Shown: piece after piece, positions 61,931-64,000 of the stretch
Numbering within the stretch: the stretch's first letter is position 1
Layout of the letters: each line of letters opens with the position of its first letter
Translations under genes and position numbers: made by a program
Notes under the pieces: generated by a model
The model's database searches: none
What the model was told of the DNA's origin: nothing
Seen by the model: the letters and a program-made list of their open reading frames with translations, nothing else
From: JADGRB01 sp963835825
Lineage (GTDB): Bacteria; Myxococcota_A; Polyangia; Fen-1088
Assembly (NCBI GenBank): GCA_963835825.1
Contig: CAWIGZ010000009.1
Span: 124,001-188,000 of the forward strand
DNA: 64,000 nt
Direction: 5' to 3'

Positions 61931-63402
61931 CCGTCGCCGCCGAGGTCGAGGCGGAGATCGCGCGCCTTCATCACGCCGAGCACTGGAAGGTGGGCACCAT
62001 CGCCGCCCAACTCGGCGTCCACGAGGATGTCGTCCGCCGCGTTCTGGGGCTGCTGCGGCCCCGAACCGATCGGGTCGTGCGGAGATCTCTCCTGGTCGTG
62101 CCGTACGTCGATTTCATCAACGAGACGCTGCTCAAGTATCCGCGCCTGCGATCGACGCGGCTGCTCGACATGCTCAAGGAGCGCGGCTTTCGCGGCAGCG
62201 CCCGTACCCTGCGCCGCTTCGTCATGACGGCGCGTCCCACGCCCAAGCGCGAGGCCTTCCTGCGTCTCGATCCCCTCATCGGCGAGCAGGCTCAGATCGA
62301 CTGGGCTCACGTCGGGCAGATTCCGGTGCCGGGTGGGGGCAGCCGCTCACTGTGGCTCTTCGTGATGGTGCTGGCCTGGTCGCGCGCCATGTGGGGTGAA
62401 TTCTGCTTCGACACCACCGTGCACTCGCTCTTGCGCTCGCTGGCGCGGGCGTCGACCTACTTCGGCGGCTCGGCCCGCCAGTGGCTCTTCGACAATCCCA
62501 AGATCGTCGTGCTCGAACGGCACGGCGACGCGGCCCGCTTCCATCCCTTGCTCCTCGACCTCGGCAGCGCCATGCACGTCCAGCTGCGGCTGTGCGCCCC
62601 GTACCGGGGCAACGAGAAGGGACGCGTGGAACGAAAGATTCGCTTCCTTCGCGAGCGCTTCCTCGCTGGCCGCGACATCTACGACGTCGAGCACGGCAAC
62701 CGGGAGCTGCTCGCCTTCATCGACACCATCGCGCACCAGCAGCGACATCCCAATTTCCCGCAACGCACGATCGCCGACTGCCTGGTCGAGGAGAAACAGC
62801 GCTTGCTCCCGCTGCCCGACCCCATGCCCGCCACCGACGTGGTCCAGCCCGTGCTCGTCGACAAGACCGCCTTCGCCCGCTTCGACACCAACGTCTATTC
62901 GGTGCCACCGGACCACGTCGAGCGCACCCTCACCATCGTCGCCGACGATCGCTCCGTCCGTCTGCTCGACGGCGCCGCCGTCGTCGCCCAGCACCCCCGC
63001 TCTTGGGGCCACCGCCAGAAGATCGAGCATCCCGATCACCGTGCCGAGATCCTGCGCCGCAAACGCGGCGCCGCTCCCTCCGCCGGCCGCGATCGACTGC
63101 GCACCGTCGCCCCACAAGTCGATGTCCTCATCGAGCGCTGGGTCGAGGCGGGCCGCAACATCGGAAGCATGGTGGCCCAGACCGGCAAGCTGCTCGACCT
63201 TTACGGCGCCGACGTCTTCGGGAAGGCCGTCGCGGAAACCGTCGAGCGCGGCACGCACGATCCCGGCGAAGTGGGCGTGCTGTGCGAGAAGCACCGCCGC
63301 GCCGCCGAGCATCCCGTCCCCATCGATATCCCGCTCGGGGATGGCATCCCCGACCGCGACGTCATCCCGCACGATCTCGGGGGCTACGATGCCAAGCGAT
63401 GA
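61927..63402 (+). CDS. istA: IS21-family transposase IstA
   Basis: 491 residues. An N-terminal HTH (WKVGTIAAQLGVHEDVVRRV) is followed by the RNase H-like core: AQIDWAHVGQIPV (first Asp), ARQWLFDNPKIVV (second Asp), and APYRGNEKGRVERKIRFLRE (Glu); then a beta-barrel region (TNVYSVPPDHVERTLTIVAD). The C-terminal 100 residues interact with IstB. It overlaps the upstream small gene by four bases and istB by 14 bases. Typical of complete IS21 IstA. Confidence 0.93.
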   Translation: MTVAAEVEAEIARLHHAEHWKVGTIAAQLGVHEDVVRRVLGLLRPRTDRVVRRSLLVVPYVDFINETLLKYPRLRSTRLLDMLKERGFRGSARTLRRFVMTARPTPKREAFLRLDPLIGEQAQIDWAHVGQIPVPGGGSRSLWLFVMVLAWSRAMWGEFCFDTTVHSLLRSLARASTYFGGSARQWLFDNPKIVVLERHGDAARFHPLLLDLGSAMHVQLRLCAPYRGNEKGRVERKIRFLRERFLAGRDIYDVEHGNRELLAFIDTIAHQQRHPNFPQRTIADCLVEEKQRLLPLPDPMPATDVVQPVLVDKTAFARFDTNVYSVPPDHVERTLTIVADDRSVRLLDGAAVVAQHPRSWGHRQKIEHPDHRAEILRRKRGAAPSAGRDRLRTVAPQVDVLIERWVEAGRNIGSMVAQTGKLLDLYGADVFGKAVAETVERGTHDPGEVGVLCEKHRRAAEHPVPIDIPLGDGIPDRDVIPHDLGGYDAKR

Positions 63403-64000
63403 CATCGCCACCCAGCTGCGCCAGCTCGGCTTCCGCGTCTCGCTGGCCGCGCTGCGCGCTTTCTTCGAGCACGCCACCCACAGTCGCATCGGGCCCGTCG
63501 AATCCTGCGAAAAGCTGGTCGAGATGGAGCGCCGCGAACGCGAGAGCCGCAATCTCGCCGCGCGCACCCGCCTCGCCACCCTCGGCAAATTCACCACCCT
63601 CGACCGCTTCGACTGGAACCATCCCCGCTCCATCGACCGCAATCTCTATGAGAGCCTGCACGCCAACCTCGATTTCCTCGAGCGCGGCGACAACGTGCTC
63701 CTGCGCGGGCCGAGCGGCGTCGGCAAAACCACGCTCGCGCAGAATCTCGGCTTCGCCGCCCTCACCCGCGGCCACTCCGTCCGCTTCTCCAGCCTGGCCG
63801 CGCTACTGACCGATCTCCTTCGTCGCGAGTCGCTGCCCGCCCTCGAACGCGCTCTGCGCCACAGGTACCTCGCGCCGAAGCTCCTGATCGTCGACGAGCT
63901 CGGCTACCTCCCCTGCGACAGCCGCTCCGCCAATCTCCTCTACAACATCGTCAGCCGTAGGCACGAGACCAGGTCCGTCGTCATCACCACGAATTTGCCC
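63389..64000 (+). CDS. istB: IS21-family ATPase IstB, partial
   Basis: The first 204 codons of IstB; the gene runs past the right edge. Walker A is GPSGVGKTTLAQ, Walker B LLIVDELGYLP, and sensor I follows VVITTN. Upstream is the family N-terminus (ATQLRQLGFRVSLAALRAFF). IstB is an AAA+ helper that chooses targets and activates IstA. ATG at 63389, overlapping istA. Confidence 0.93.
   Translation, partial: MPSDDIATQLRQLGFRVSLAALRAFFEHATHSRIGPVESCEKLVEMERRERESRNLAARTRLATLGKFTTLDRFDWNHPRSIDRNLYESLHANLDFLERGDNVLLRGPSGVGKTTLAQNLGFAALTRGHSVRFSSLAALLTDLLRRESLPALERALRHRYLAPKLLIVDELGYLPCDSRSANLLYNIVSRRHETRSVVITTNLP

Larger units (their letters stand above)
61127..64000 (+). mobile_element. IS21-family element, left part, with two extra genes
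   Basis: The left end is probably near 61127 (TGTCAGGCGGATGAAAGTC), followed by repeated GACGAGCAGGGACGATAAA-type sequence. Inside are a zinc-finger gene, a small unknown gene, istA and istB; the right end is beyond the window. Target duplication cannot be checked here. Confidence 0.65.

Noticed and set aside
1..64000. CRISPR array or cas genes
   Set aside because: No regularly spaced repeats and no Cas protein motif were found.

Overview
The window is high-GC bacterial DNA. Several features point to a Myxococcota (Polyangia-like) genome: surface lipoproteins with very long Gly/Thr/Ser linkers, an AgmX/PglI-type C-terminal domain protein, a complete alternative complex III operon, and many two-component proteins. 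This placement is an inference from gene content; no rRNA gene is present to confirm it.

Layout. 1-12.3 kb: the end of an AsmA/TamB-like protein, an MgtC-type membrane protein, low-complexity secreted proteins, pirin, two short-chain dehydrogenases, a SprT-like metalloprotein, a monooxygenase-like protein, a GH43-like lipoprotein, a collapsed fdhD/formate dehydrogenase remnant and a coupled set of three lipoprotein genes. 12.3-16 kb: a hybrid histidine kinase with two kinase modules, divergent from a NarL-type regulator, then a TfoX-domain protein. 16-22.5 kb: a CusCBA-type copper/silver efflux system whose cusA reading frame is broken four times. 22.7-33.3 kb: a cupredoxin, ActABCDEF (alternative complex III) and an outer-membrane monohaem barrel on the minus strand, with hemN divergent. 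No terminal oxidase is adjacent. 33.5-38.9 kb: a three-domain universal stress protein, a regulator-PAS/GAF kinase-regulator set and a hexapeptide acetyltransferase. 38.9-43.2 kb: another Gly-rich lipoprotein and a ThiXYZ/NMT1-type ABC transporter.

43.3-64 kb is an accessory region. It holds VapBC, HicAB and AbiE toxin-antitoxin modules with visible inverted-repeat operators, and a PIN remnant. It also holds fragments of a tyrosine recombinase and of ISL3, IS3 and IS481 transposases, a 3' tRNA-Ala fragment, a whole IS630 element and the left part of an IS21 element. Among these lie host-like genes of unknown role: three paralogous small secreted proteins, an SGNH-like lipoprotein, and two paralogous four-cysteine membrane proteins. 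Those two flank an ECF sigma factor gene that the IS630 element has cut in two, with a TA target duplication.

How the genes work together: ActA-F would oxidise quinol and pass electrons to a periplasmic carrier, with the cupredoxin as the obvious local candidate. CusCBA would export Cu/Ag. The kinase-regulator sets are signalling modules with unknown inputs. Many otherwise intact genes carry single-base frame breaks, usually in short G/C or T runs, so part of the apparent pseudogenisation may be sequencing or assembly error.
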